Assembly: GCF_000494755.1 (NCBI RefSeq)
Contig: NC_022657.1
Location: 2,952,001 to 3,016,000 of the forward strand
Reading direction: 5' to 3'
Length of the DNA: 64,000 bases
Source: Amorphoplanes friuliensis DSM 7358
GTDB taxonomy: Bacteria > Actinomycetota > Actinomycetes > Mycobacteriales > Micromonosporaceae
The position numbers were made by a program, and so were the translations under genes. Below, piece after piece: positions 36,488 to 44,675 of this stretch (the first letter of the stretch is position 1; every line of letters starts with the position of its first letter). The notes beneath the pieces were generated by a model. The model was not told the DNA's origin. It searched no databases and was given only the letters and a program-made list of their open reading frames with translations.

Positions 36488-37484
36488 GCCAGGTGCGGAT
36501 GGCCTGGATGTGGTCCGCCGGGCGTTCGAGCGGCAGCCAGTGTCCGGCCGGCACGCTCGTCTCGACGAGGTCGGCGCAGGCCGCGCGCATCGGGTCGCCC
36601 TGGCGATTGCCCGTGGTCGTGCAGATCACGTCCCACTCGCCGTTGATGAACAGCACCGGCTGCGTGAGGCGGCCGCCGTCGGGCGCCGTACGGGCATAGG
36701 CGATGTTGGCGTCGTCGTTGGTGTACCAGGCGGACGAGGGACCGAAGCCTCGAGCCGTGAACGCCTCCACCAGCGTGTCGAAGTCCGCCGGTGGCCAGAG
36801 CGCCGGATCAGGCTGGGTCGCCGGGGGGTGGTGCGCGGCGCCGAAGCGCCCGCCGTTGCGAGCGACCTCCGCCATCGGCGAGACCTGCCCGACCGCGGAG
36901 GGGTCGCCGGATCGGTAGATCGAGGCCAGCGCCGCTGCCGGAGCGGCGTCGAGGTCGGCGACCGCCGTCTCGAAGTGCGTTGTGTAGTACCGGTAGTAGT
37001 CCCATTGACCGTCCGGATACCGGTCCGCCGGATAGATGGTCCGGTCCACCAGCGGCACGAGCGTGGCCAGGCTGTTCGAGGCGGGGAAGTACGCCCACGA
37101 GGTCAGCACGACACCACGGCTTCGCTGCGGTTCGTGAGCGGCCAGAGCACCGGCCACGATGCTGCCCCAGTCGTGGCCGACCCAGATCGCCGGCTCACCA
37201 CCGAGGTGGTCGTGCAGCTCCGCCAAGTCGACCACGACCTGCTCCATGGTGTACGCATCGTGGGACGCGGGGGCAGAGGAATTGCCGAAGCCACGAAGAT
37301 CAGGTGCGACGCAGTGCCAGCCGTCGGCGGCGAACGCCTCCATCTGTGCGCGCCAGATCAGGCCGATGCTCGGCCAGCCGTGCAGGAAGAACATCAGCGG
37401 TCCGTCGGCCGGGCCGGACTCGAGGTAGTGCGTCGTCTGACGAGCCGTGCCGAAGGTGCGCGAGACGAGCGTGGGGGTGGTCAT
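36468..37484 (-). CDS. alpha/beta hydrolase, epoxide-hydrolase-like
   Basis: 338 aa. Oxyanion-hole motif FFLHGWPS, nucleophile elbow VGHDWGS (Asp nucleophile, as in epoxide hydrolases and dehalogenases), cap domain, then acid LFINGEWDVI and catalytic His in VPAGHWLPLERP. An Asp nucleophile suggests epoxide hydrolase or haloalkane dehalogenase chemistry. ATG 37484 has GAGGAG upstream. It follows the MFS gene by 2 bp and so is in the TetR-controlled operon. Confidence 0.88.
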   Translation of the reverse strand: MTTPTLVSRTFGTARQTTHYLESGPADGPLMFFLHGWPSIGLIWRAQMEAFAADGWHCVAPDLRGFGNSSAPASHDAYTMEQVVVDLAELHDHLGGEPAIWVGHDWGSIVAGALAAHEPQRSRGVVLTSWAYFPASNSLATLVPLVDRTIYPADRYPDGQWDYYRYYTTHFETAVADLDAAPAAALASIYRSGDPSAVGQVSPMAEVARNGGRFGAAHHPPATQPDPALWPPADFDTLVEAFTARGFGPSSAWYTNDDANIAYARTAPDGGRLTQPVLFINGEWDVICTTTGNRQGDPMRAACADLVETSVPAGHWLPLERPADHIQAIRTWLSNRSL

Positions 37485-37486
37485 GG

Positions 37487-38698
37487 TCAGGCACTCCTCG
37501 GGGTGTTGTCTTCGGCGGTCCGGCGGCGCGCCTGGATGAGGCCGGCAGTCATCGCGAGCAGGACCAGCGCGACTTCCGCGGCCCCGTAGGTGACGGCTGT
37601 GGGTTCGAGCCCGACCCGTTGGACGGCGAGTCCGGCTGCGAGCGCGGGCACACTGAACGCGATGTAGCTGGCGATGTACATCGTGGCGAACACCTGCCCG
37701 CGCTGCTCGGCCGGTGCGGCTTCCCCGAGTGCGTTGACAGCGAACCGGAACGCCGCGCCGAAGCCGAGCCCCGCGACGACCGAGCCGACGACGTAGAGCG
37801 GCAAGGCGCTCGTCAGCATCGCCGCGATCGTGATCAGGACGCCGAGGATCAGGGTTCCGTAGCCGAACCACTCACGAAGCTCCGGCGGCAGGACGGTCGA
37901 GACGGCGGTGCCGGCAATCCCCGCGGCGAAGAACACACCGAGCACGATGCCGACGACGAAGTGGCTGTGCACCTCGAGGACCGTGCCGATCACCGACGAC
38001 CCGAGCGACAGGTACAGCCCGGCGAGGGCCCACGTCGCGCCGATCGACGGCAGCAGCGCGAAGAAGGTCGGCCGCGCGGCCGGCGGAAGCCCGGCGCTGG
38101 GCAGCAGCGATCGCCAGATCGAGGAGTGCGCTGCCCGCTCGGGGCGGGAGCCTTCGGGTATCAGCCAGACGAGCGCGGCCAGGACCAGGTAGACGGCGGC
38201 GAGGATCCAGAAGACGAGTTGGCGGGGGAGGGGAGCGAACTCCACCAGCGCGCCGGCCAGGACCGCACCGATCGCGATGCCCAGTGCCGGGACAGCGCTG
38301 CTGACGAGGGAGCCGAGCTGCGGGCGCGGTGCGGAATCCATGATCATGGCCGTGACGGTGCCGGTGGCGGCACCAACGGCGAAGCCCTGCACGACGCGGG
38401 CGGCTATCAGGCCGCCCGTACCGCCGGCGATCGCGAAGAGCAGCATGCCCAGCGCCAGCAGCACCAGGGCTGCCGAGGCGACTGGCCGGCGCCCTGTCCG
38501 GTCGGACAGCGAGCCGACGGTCAGCAGTGCAGCGAGCAACGCGAAGACGTAGACAGCGAAGATCACTGTCAGCGTGAACGCGGAGAAGCCCCACAAGCGC
38601 TGATAGACGGGGTAGAGGGGCGACGGGGCCGAGGCTGCCGTCAACGTCGCGGCTCCCGCGGCCCCGGCGACCATGAACGAGACGGGTCTGCTGAACAC
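37487..38698 (-). CDS. MFS transporter
   Basis: 403 aa, twelve membrane helices. The MFS loop 2-3 motif GSLSDRTGRRPV (G-x-x-x-D-R-x-G-R-[KR]) and a loop 8-9 counterpart are visible. GTG 38698 is chosen because GGAGG lies 7 bases upstream; the open frame continues another 111 bases but would run through the operator region. Operon with the epoxide-hydrolase-like gene; divergent from a TetR gene with two operators between. Likely exports, or imports, the compound the hydrolase detoxifies. Confidence 0.9.
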   Translation of the reverse strand: MFSRPVSFMVAGAAGAATLTAASAPSPLYPVYQRLWGFSAFTLTVIFAVYVFALLAALLTVGSLSDRTGRRPVASAALVLLALGMLLFAIAGGTGGLIAARVVQGFAVGAATGTVTAMIMDSAPRPQLGSLVSSAVPALGIAIGAVLAGALVEFAPLPRQLVFWILAAVYLVLAALVWLIPEGSRPERAAHSSIWRSLLPSAGLPPAARPTFFALLPSIGATWALAGLYLSLGSSVIGTVLEVHSHFVVGIVLGVFFAAGIAGTAVSTVLPPELREWFGYGTLILGVLITIAAMLTSALPLYVVGSVVAGLGFGAAFRFAVNALGEAAPAEQRGQVFATMYIASYIAFSVPALAAGLAVQRVGLEPTAVTYGAAEVALVLLAMTAGLIQARRRTAEDNTPRSA

Positions 38699-38711
38699 GG
38701 AACGGCCTCCA

Positions 38712-38780
38712 ACTAAAGCAATGATGTTTGCTTTAGTCACCGTAGGCCGCATTCTTGTTAAAGCAAAGATCTTTGCGTAC
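38712..38780. promoter_or_regulatory. two TetR operators, TAAAGCAA-N6-TTGCTTTA type
   Basis: Site 1 (38712-38737) is ACTAAAGCAA-N6-TTGCTTTAGT, a perfect 10-bp inverted repeat. Site 2 (38759-38780) is TAAAGCAA-N6-TTGCGTAC, with a perfect 14-bp core GCAAAGATCTTTGC. Both have the same half-site and spacer, 45 bp centre to centre, and sit between the MFS GTG (38698) and the TetR GTG (38790). Site 1 also overlaps the MFS ribosome-site side. Confidence 0.8.
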
Positions 38781-38789
38781 GGTTGTGAC

Positions 38790-39353
38790 GTGTCTGACCG
38801 AACAGCCACGAGCCGGCCCGGGGGCCGAAGCAGCCGGGTGCTGACCGCGATCTACACGGCGGTCGGTGAGCTGATGGGTGAGGGTGCCGACAAGATCAGC
38901 TTTCCCGTCATCGCCGAACGGGCCGGGGTCAACCCGACCACGCTGTACCGGCGGTGGGCCGACGTCAACGCGCTCCTGGAGGACGTCGCGGTCGCCGCCC
39001 TGACCCGGAACGGTGAGTCGATACCCGACACCGGATCCCTCGAGCAGGATCTGATGCTGTGGGCGGACATCATCGCCCGCGACATCACCCGTCCCGAGCG
39101 GGTCAGATATCTGCGCTCGATGGTGGCGGCCCGCGTCGATGTTGTCGCGCACTGCCCGATCACGGAGACGCGGTGCGAGCAGGCCGCGGAAATGGTGCGC
39201 CGGGCCGCTGAGCGCGGAGAGACGGCACCGACCGTCCCGCAGATCCTCGACCACATCATCGCGCCGCTGTACCACCACGTCGTGTTCGCACTTCCCGTTG
39301 ACCACAAGTACGCACGACGGCTGGTCCACGATGTGCTGGCCATGGTCCGCTGA
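38790..39353 (+). CDS. TetR family transcriptional regulator
   Basis: 187 aa. HTH KISFPVIAERAGVNPTTLYRRW at about residues 33-54, then a TetR_C_11-like ligand domain (DLMLWADIIARDITRPERVRYLRSMVAARVD, QILDHIIAPLYHHVVF). The GTG 38790 start leaves the two operators in the upstream region; the open frame continues 5' but through the operators. Divergent from MFS plus hydrolase, which it presumably represses. Confidence 0.85.
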   Translation: MSDRTATSRPGGRSSRVLTAIYTAVGELMGEGADKISFPVIAERAGVNPTTLYRRWADVNALLEDVAVAALTRNGESIPDTGSLEQDLMLWADIIARDITRPERVRYLRSMVAARVDVVAHCPITETRCEQAAEMVRRAAERGETAPTVPQILDHIIAPLYHHVVFALPVDHKYARRLVHDVLAMVR

Positions 39354-39442
39354 GCCGGATTCCGTCATCTCGCGCACGTTGCGTCCTGCTCATCCCGCTG
39401 ACACGCATGACCGGAACCCCCTTCGCGCGGTGCTGCTCGAGT

Positions 39443-40141
39443 TCACCAGGCCACCGTCCCGTCGCGGTTGATGAAGGTGCCGGTGGGGCCGTCGTCGTCG
39501 AGGGTGGCCAGGTGCACGATCGCGTCGGTGCCTTCGGTGACCGTCTGGGTGCCCTGGCCGTTGTTGAGGTCCGTTGCGGTGTAGCCAGGGTCGGCCGCGT
39601 TGACCAGGATTCCGGGCAGGGCGCGGGAGTACTTGAGGGTGAGCATCGTCAACGCGGTCTTGGAGATGGCGTAGAGGGGCGGCACGATCTGCCAGTCGAA
39701 CATGTCGAGTTCGAGGGTGGCGGCGAAAGAGCCCACCGTCGAGGACACGTTGACGATGCGGGCGTGCTGTGAGGCCCGCAGCAGGGGGACGAAGGCGTTG
39801 GTGACCCGGAGTGCCCCCAGCAGGTTGGCGTCCAGGACCGCCGCGGCGTCCTCGGCGGTGGTCTGCTCCAGCGGGGCGACTCCGGTGTTGACGGCCGCGT
39901 TGTTGACGAGGACGTCCAGGCGGCCGTGCTCGGCGCGTACCTGGGCGGCCGCCTGATCGACGCTGGTCTGGTCGGTGATGTCGAGGTGCAGGAGGCCGAC
40001 GCCGAGCTCGGCGGCGGCGGTCTTGCCGCGCTCGGGGTCGCGGGCGCCGATGAGGACCGTGTGCCCGGCCGCCTTGAGCCGCCGGGCGGTTTCGTAGCCG
40101 ATGCCCTTGTTGCCGCCGGTGACGAGAGTGATCGTTTGCAT
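39443..40141 (-). CDS. SDR family oxidoreductase
   Basis: 232 aa, classical short-chain dehydrogenase. Cofactor motif TGGNKGIG at residues 8-15 (with GARDPERGK suggesting NADPH), DITDQTS, NNAAVNTG, catalytic Ser in VNVSSTVGS and Tyr-Lys in YAISK. Close to plant-type carbonyl reductases in layout. ATG 40141; divergent from the XRE regulator that may control it. Confidence 0.92.
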   Translation of the reverse strand: MQTITLVTGGNKGIGYETARRLKAAGHTVLIGARDPERGKTAAAELGVGLLHLDITDQTSVDQAAAQVRAEHGRLDVLVNNAAVNTGVAPLEQTTAEDAAAVLDANLLGALRVTNAFVPLLRASQHARIVNVSSTVGSFAATLELDMFDWQIVPPLYAISKTALTMLTLKYSRALPGILVNAADPGYTATDLNNGQGTQTVTEGTDAIVHLATLDDDGPTGTFINRDGTVAW

Positions 40142-40245
40142 GCCTGTCAGCCTGCGGCGGGAGGCCGCCCGGAGGAAGGCGACGTGTGTCGGTGGGACTG
40201 CCGGTACCACCCTCGGCAGCCGGGTATGTTGGCCGCGTGGCCGGG

Positions 40246-41055
40246 ATGGTGGGGGCACCGACGCTGGGGACGCTGCTGCGCGGGTTCCGTGACCGCTGCG
40301 ATTTTGCGCTGCCCGGAACGGTCGCCACGGCCCGGCGTGCCCCCGGTCTGCGCCGCGAGGAGCTGGCGATGCTCGCGGGTGTTTCCGTGGACTACCTCGT
40401 CCAGCTCGAACAGGGCCGCGCCGCACGGCCTTCCGCACCGGTGGTCGCCGCGCTGTCGCGTGCGTTGCGTCTCGACGAGGAGGCGTCCGCGCTGCTGCAC
40501 CGCGCCGCAGGGCTGGCTCCCGCGACCGGATCGGTGACCCGGGTCGTGCCCGCCGGCGTCGAGCGGATGGTCACCCGTCTGCCGTGGCCGGTGGCGGTCT
40601 ACTCCGCCGACTGGTGGCTGCTGCGCTGGAACCCTGCCTGGACGGCGTTGCTGGGCGACTCCGCGACGCTGCACGGGCGAGCCCGCAACGTCGTCTGGTT
40701 CGAGATGACGCAGCCCAGCCCGCGGGTGTGGGTCGACCCGCAGGAGGACGAGGCCTACCGCGATGCCATCGTGGGTGATCTGCGCGTGGCGTATCTCGAG
40801 CACCCCGACGATGCCGAGCTGGCCGACCTTGTCACCGCTCTGCACGGGACCAGCCCGGAGTTCGCCGAACGCTGGAACGCCGCCCGCCCCGCCCGATACC
40901 TGGGCCTGCGCAAGCACATCGACCATCCCGACGCCGGCCCGATCGTGCTGGACGGCGACGTCCTCCAGGTGCCCGGCTGCGACCTGCGGATGGTCGTCTA
41001 CTCACCCGCACCCGGGACGCCGGATGCCGCTCGCCTCGCACAATTGACGAGCTGA
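40246..41055 (+). CDS. XRE-family regulator with MmyB-like ligand domain
   Basis: About 269 aa. N-terminal HTH (ARRAPGLRREELAMLAGVSVDYLVQLEQGR) and C-terminal MmyB-like domain (PWPVAVYSADWWLLRWNPAWTALLGD, then VVWFEMTQPSPRVW and RKHIDHPDAGPIVLDGDVLQVPGCDLRMVVYSP), a combination common in actinomycetes. Start ATG 40246 or GTG 40237. Divergently placed to the SDR gene, which such regulators typically control; the ligand may be a fatty acid-like molecule by analogy to MmyB. Confidence 0.87.
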   Translation: MVGAPTLGTLLRGFRDRCDFALPGTVATARRAPGLRREELAMLAGVSVDYLVQLEQGRAARPSAPVVAALSRALRLDEEASALLHRAAGLAPATGSVTRVVPAGVERMVTRLPWPVAVYSADWWLLRWNPAWTALLGDSATLHGRARNVVWFEMTQPSPRVWVDPQEDEAYRDAIVGDLRVAYLEHPDDAELADLVTALHGTSPEFAERWNAARPARYLGLRKHIDHPDAGPIVLDGDVLQVPGCDLRMVVYSPAPGTPDAARLAQLTS

Positions 41056-41197
41056 CGAAAATCTTTCCGACATCGGGAAGTCGGATCATTGTTTATGTCC
41101 TAAAGCCAGGGGCATCCGGGGGGCGTCGAGAGCTTGACCAGGGCGCAAGCGTCCGCTCTTGACATTCCGTACACCCCCGTTGCTCATCGAAGTCGTC

Positions 41198-41485
41198 ATG
41201 AGTACTTCCCCCCATTCAGCGAACACCGGCGCGCGCGAGTCCGAGATCGACAATGACAAGAGTGCGCACCGGCCGGCGGCGACCGGTGGCGCCACCGCTG
41301 CCCACCTGTCGGATCGGCGTTCCGTCGTGGCGCGGGAAAAGGACCGCTACGGCGGCATCAAGTGGGGCTCGGCGTTCTTCGGCTGGCTCACCGCCACCGG
41401 CACCGCCGTCATCCCGCTCCGGATCCAGGATCCTCAGGGGAGATCTAGAAAAGGCGCGGATCCATCGAACCTGATCCCGCACTGA
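41198..41485 (+). pseudogene. truncated gene for a membrane protein (N-terminal part only)
   Basis: The 95-aa frame starts MSTSPHSAN and reads through a typical actinobacterial pattern (RSVVAREKDRYGGIKWGSAFFGWLTATGTAV) that normally continues into several membrane helices. Here it breaks off after TAV into unrelated sequence (IPLRIQDPQG...) and stops. The break falls at about 41410-41450, a stretch dense in palindromic hexamers (GGATCC, AGATCT, TCTAGA). I infer the 3' part was lost when the adjacent DNA was inserted or rearranged. Confidence 0.6.
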
Positions 41486-41712
41486 GCGGGGAGGTCAATC
41501 TCCCCCTGCACCGTGACCCGGATGACTACCTGAAGGAAGTGGGCCACCCGGACGCCTGGATCGAGCGCGGCAAGATCCGGATCAGCTACGAGATCCGGCT
41601 CAGCCATTTTTTCGTCCGCACCCTCAACGCCGATTTCGATCACCTCGGACGCTTCGTGCGCCGACGAACGGCCAGACCTGATCTCACGGACGAGGACAGC
41701 GGCCGCACCTGA
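41449..41712 (+). pseudogene. 3' fragment of an unidentified gene
   Basis: After a stop at 41446 the frame stays open to TGA 41710-41712 with nearly all third positions G or C from about 41482 on. The peptide includes HRDPDDYLKEVGHPDAWIE and IRLSHFFVRTLNADFDHLGR. No convincing start or ribosome site exists except a poor GTG at 41539, so it looks like the tail of a gene whose front is missing. Family not recognised. Confidence 0.45.
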
Positions 41713-41919
41713 CCACGCAGAACCTGCACACCGCCGACTCGGCCGTAGCGCTCCCCGAAATATCAGTCTCCGCGACCGCGGTACCGAGCGCATCCTGACC
41801 TTCTGCGAGGGCGGCGACCTGGCCGGGCAACTGGCGGCTGCTACCGCCCGCCTTCGGCGAAGCGGTCACCACGATGTTCGTCCACTTACCACAAAGGCAA
41901 ACAGTCCGCCGCCACTCAA

Positions 41920-42208
41920 CTCGGCGTCACCAGCCACCTCGCAGAACATGCTGGAGCTATCGAGCTGGCCGGGACCAACTGCGGACAATGACCATCGAAG
42001 CCCTGCATTTCACCAGGACCACCTGCCACCGCGAGGGCCATTCTCGGGTCCGCGCCGCTCCGGGCCCCGCGTGCTGGCCTCGCTACGCAACCTCGCGATG
42101 AACGCTCCACGGCTGGCTGGTCGCACGGGCATCATCGAAGCGCCACCCGCTGGGCCAACCGCGATATGACCAGGCTGTTCACCATCCATCCTCGGACTCA
42201 TCGGATGA
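41920..42208 (+). mobile_element. degraded ISAs1-like (IS4-superfamily) transposase C-terminus
   Basis: Pieces of a transposase end can be read across shifting frames: LGVTSHLAEHAGAIELAG, then WTIEALHFTR after a one-base deletion (GGACAATGACC for GGACA-C-TGG-ACC near 41986), HREGHSRVR, RVLASLRNLAMNAPRLAGRT, ATRWANRDMTRLFTI, and LGLIG-stop after a 4-base insertion near 42188. The order matches the DDE-transposase C-terminus of ISAs1-type elements from memory of that family. No intact ends or terminal repeats were found. Old insertion remnant at the left border of the island. Confidence 0.6.
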
Positions 42209-42545
42209 TGTTGAACCGGTCGTGGGTTGGACGGTGGGGCGGTCAGTCCGGCTACATCGGATTGACGTGGCGAACGACGTTGCGCGCGTTGATTGTCCCG
42301 GCGAATCACGGCTGCGTACGCCGTGATCGAGAAGTGCCTGGTGGGCTGTCGCTATGGGTGTTCGGAGCATGGGGTTACGGAATCGATGCTCAGTAATCTA
42401 TGTTCTAGTCACGTGAACAGCTCAACATCGAGCGTGGGAGATGTCGGCTCAGATGCGGGGGATCGGCTGTTGTAGGTAGGCAGCCGAGTACACCTCATCT
42501 TGCGGCCCTGGGTCACCGCAGCAACCCGACGTACGGGAGGCACGA
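42209..42545 (+). other. intergenic region, 337 bp, left edge of the island
   Basis: No gene supported. Base composition is clearly lower in GC than the chromosome around it. It presumably carries the promoter for the haem-oxygenase-like gene, whose ribosome site GGGAGG lies at 42534-42539. No clear -10/-35 or repeat seen. Confidence 0.5.
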
Positions 42546-43337
42546 GTGGAAGACAAGGACGAACGACTGCTCGGATACTGGAACCCTGAGATTGCTGTGC
42601 GTCTGGTCGAGCACAACAGCGAAGACTGGGACTACGATGCCCACTTCAAACACGTACCGCCAGCCCTTCTCCCGACGGAGATAGCCCTCGCGGACGCACT
42701 CCCGGAGTCCACGAACGTCAGAAACCACCCATTTTTTGACTACGCTGGAGCCCATCCGCATGCGCTGGTCACCTGGGTCGGGCAGGAGCTGTTCGTCACG
42801 GGACTCTTCGCCCAGTTGCTGCTGCTGACCGCGACAAGCATCACCAACGTGCACGACCGGGCGTTGTTCGACCAGGTTCCGGCCGGCGAGCACGGACCGG
42901 TCCGCGACGGCGTTGCTCGCTTCGCCCATCCCTGGCTCTTGCACGAACTGGCCGTGAGCGTGGGCATCGATAAGCGGACGCTCCGCATCCTCCCGCCCAC
43001 CGAGGAGTTCCTGCGGATGACCGCCCAGGCTATGCGAACGCCGATGTCAGCTCTGGGCTGCCTCGGCGTCGGGAATGAGAAAATGCTGGTCCCGGAGTAT
43101 GCCGCTGTTGAACAGGCCTTCGAGAAAGCGCGGCCGGAGGCACGGTTCCGGAAGTTTCTCCGAGCGAACATCGATGAGGACACGGAGCACGCCGCGATAA
43201 TCTCCCAGGTCGCCGCGAACCTCTCGCTCGGGCGCGAGGACCGAGCCCGCCAATATCTGGACGGCGCGCGAGCCGGAGTGGAAGCTCGGATGAAGTACTA
43301 CGACGACCTGCTCGACATCGTGAGCAAGTCCGAGTGA
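42546..43337 (+). CDS. haem-oxygenase-like (putative diiron) redox enzyme family protein
   Basis: 263 aa, all-helical. The C-terminal half has the pattern of the Haem_oxygenas_2 / iron-containing redox enzyme family (HDO): LLHELAVSVGID (E134), CLGVGNEKMLVPEY (E178), then FLRANIDEDTEHAAI with D212 and H215. In characterised HDOs the last segment is H-x3-D-x2-H; here the first position is N208, so one metal ligand appears changed. HDOs perform N-oxygenation, C-C cleavage or desaturation of amino acids in natural-product pathways. GTG 42546 after GGGAGG. A methyltransferase follows after 27 bases. Assignment is by motif only. Confidence 0.6.
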   Translation: MEDKDERLLGYWNPEIAVRLVEHNSEDWDYDAHFKHVPPALLPTEIALADALPESTNVRNHPFFDYAGAHPHALVTWVGQELFVTGLFAQLLLLTATSITNVHDRALFDQVPAGEHGPVRDGVARFAHPWLLHELAVSVGIDKRTLRILPPTEEFLRMTAQAMRTPMSALGCLGVGNEKMLVPEYAAVEQAFEKARPEARFRKFLRANIDEDTEHAAIISQVAANLSLGREDRARQYLDGARAGVEARMKYYDDLLDIVSKSE

Positions 43338-43364
43338 GAGGCTTGCCGACATCCAGGAGGCCGC

Positions 43365-44126
43365 TTGCGACATGAAGGTTTGGTGGAAGAATTTCCGTCG
43401 CTGTACGACCTTACCTACGCGGACTATCAGGAGGACATACCGTTCTGGATCGACCTGATCGGCCGCACCGAGGTCCTAGAGTTGGGCGTCGGGACCGGAC
43501 GAGTGGCCCTGCCTCTGGCGGTTGCGGGAGCCGGAGTCACCGGGCTCGATCACTCGTTACAGATGATTAGGTCTGCGCGGAACAAGATGACCCAAGCGGG
43601 AAGTCGCATTAACTTGGTGTACTCGGACCTTACGCGTCTGCCTTTCTCGGAAGGGTCATTCGCGAGTGTCATCTGCCCGTTCAGCACCATCAATTACGTC
43701 ACCGATCTGGCGGCGCTTCGGCGGGCCTTTTCGGAGGCGCGACGTGTTCTCCGGAAAGGCGGGCTGTTCGCCTTCGAGGCGCTCTCCTGGCACACCTATG
43801 ACCGATGGTTGAACAATGACGGGCTGCAGCACGTCGTCGACCGGGTCGGGAAAGCGCCGGGCGAACCGATCGATATCACCTACTCGTACCAATTCGACGC
43901 CGCGCACCAGATCGCGACGCAAGAGCGGCTATACCGAGTCACCGTGGCTGATGGCGTCCGCAAGGAATATCTTATCCATTGGCGTAATCGCTTCGCGTTC
44001 CGGGCCGAGTATCTGTTGCTTCTCGAGGACAGCCGCTTCGCAATTGAATTAGAGGCCGGTGACTATCAAGGCTCCACGTACAGCCATGACGCGGAAGCCT
44101 ATATAGTGGTCTGCCGCGCTGTGTAG
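43365..44126 (+). CDS. class I SAM-dependent methyltransferase
   Basis: 253 aa. SAM-binding motif I VLELGVGTGRVALPLA, motif II acidic residue GLDHSLQMI, motif IV SVICPFSTINYV, post-motif EARRVLRKGGLFAFEAL. The C-terminal part (HWRNRFAFRAEYLLLLEDSRF) is typical of small-molecule methyltransferases of the Methyltransf_25 type. The start is TTG 43365, 4 bases after AGGAGG; GTG 43383 is an alternative. Same transcript as the haem-oxygenase-like gene. Substrate unknown. Confidence 0.8.
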   Translation: MRHEGLVEEFPSLYDLTYADYQEDIPFWIDLIGRTEVLELGVGTGRVALPLAVAGAGVTGLDHSLQMIRSARNKMTQAGSRINLVYSDLTRLPFSEGSFASVICPFSTINYVTDLAALRRAFSEARRVLRKGGLFAFEALSWHTYDRWLNNDGLQHVVDRVGKAPGEPIDITYSYQFDAAHQIATQERLYRVTVADGVRKEYLIHWRNRFAFRAEYLLLLEDSRFAIELEAGDYQGSTYSHDAEAYIVVCRAV

Positions 44127-44481
44127 GCGAAAGCTGCCCGTGGAGCTCTGCATTCGCGGTCTTCTCGCCGGTCCTCATCCTGCTCTTGATCGATTGCGCT
44201 CAAGCGCGGATCGTCGCTCCTTGCTAGTCGGGACCGCAGCCCTCGAAATACTATTCTGCGGCGTGTAGGTGCGCATTCTGCTCGGTGATCGGGCGAGTAC
44301 GGGAACTGTCGGAACGGCCATAGCTATAGGTAGCAGTGGGCCAATGTGGCATCTGCCGACACCAAATCGAAGCAATTAACCGATGGTCGACAGGATTCGG
44401 TTTGAGTGCGCTGCAAAAATGAATCAATGCCGAAAATTCACCCAAAAGAGTCCTAGTGTTGATCAAGGATGGGAAGGTATT
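44127..44481 (+). other. intergenic region, 355 bp, low GC, possible internal promoter of the island
   Basis: The largest gap in the island. It is visibly A/T-richer than the rest of the window (for example 44370-44480) and has stops in all frames. It separates the first two island genes from the rest and probably contains a promoter for the downstream five. No hairpin terminator or riboswitch recognised. Confidence 0.45.
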
Positions 44482-44622
44482 ATGTCATTGACTTCGAGCT
44501 GGCGCGGCGGTATGCAGGTGAAGTTGACGAGCCTTGTCGCGGTCCCATCAGTATGGATCATGGTCGTGACGAGGGTGGTAATCGATCAGTCGACCGACTC
44601 GCGGCTTGCCGCACACCGTTGA
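44482..44622 (+). CDS. possible 46-aa peptide ORF ahead of the 2-hydroxyacid dehydrogenase
   Basis: ATG 44482 has GGGAAGG 4 bases upstream. About three quarters of the third positions are G/C, higher than in the overlapping frame (44469-44663). The peptide starts MSLTSSWRGG, has a hydrophobic middle (LVAVPSVWIMVVTRVVI) and a polar end TDSRLAAHR. It lies 53 bases before the next gene. Could be a leader or precursor peptide, a small membrane peptide, or chance. No homologue recognised. Confidence 0.3.
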   Translation: MSLTSSWRGGMQVKLTSLVAVPSVWIMVVTRVVIDQSTDSRLAAHR

Positions 44623-44675
44623 CGAAGCAGGCGGTCGCCCGCCGTCGAGCCATGGAGCCTTGAGGGGAAGCTAGG

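Noticed and set aside
44469..44663. 64-codon ORF in the island as the peptide candidate
   Set aside because: AAGG touches the ATG with no spacing, and only about half its third positions are G/C; the overlapping 46-codon frame has a better ribosome site and codon bias. Neither is proven.
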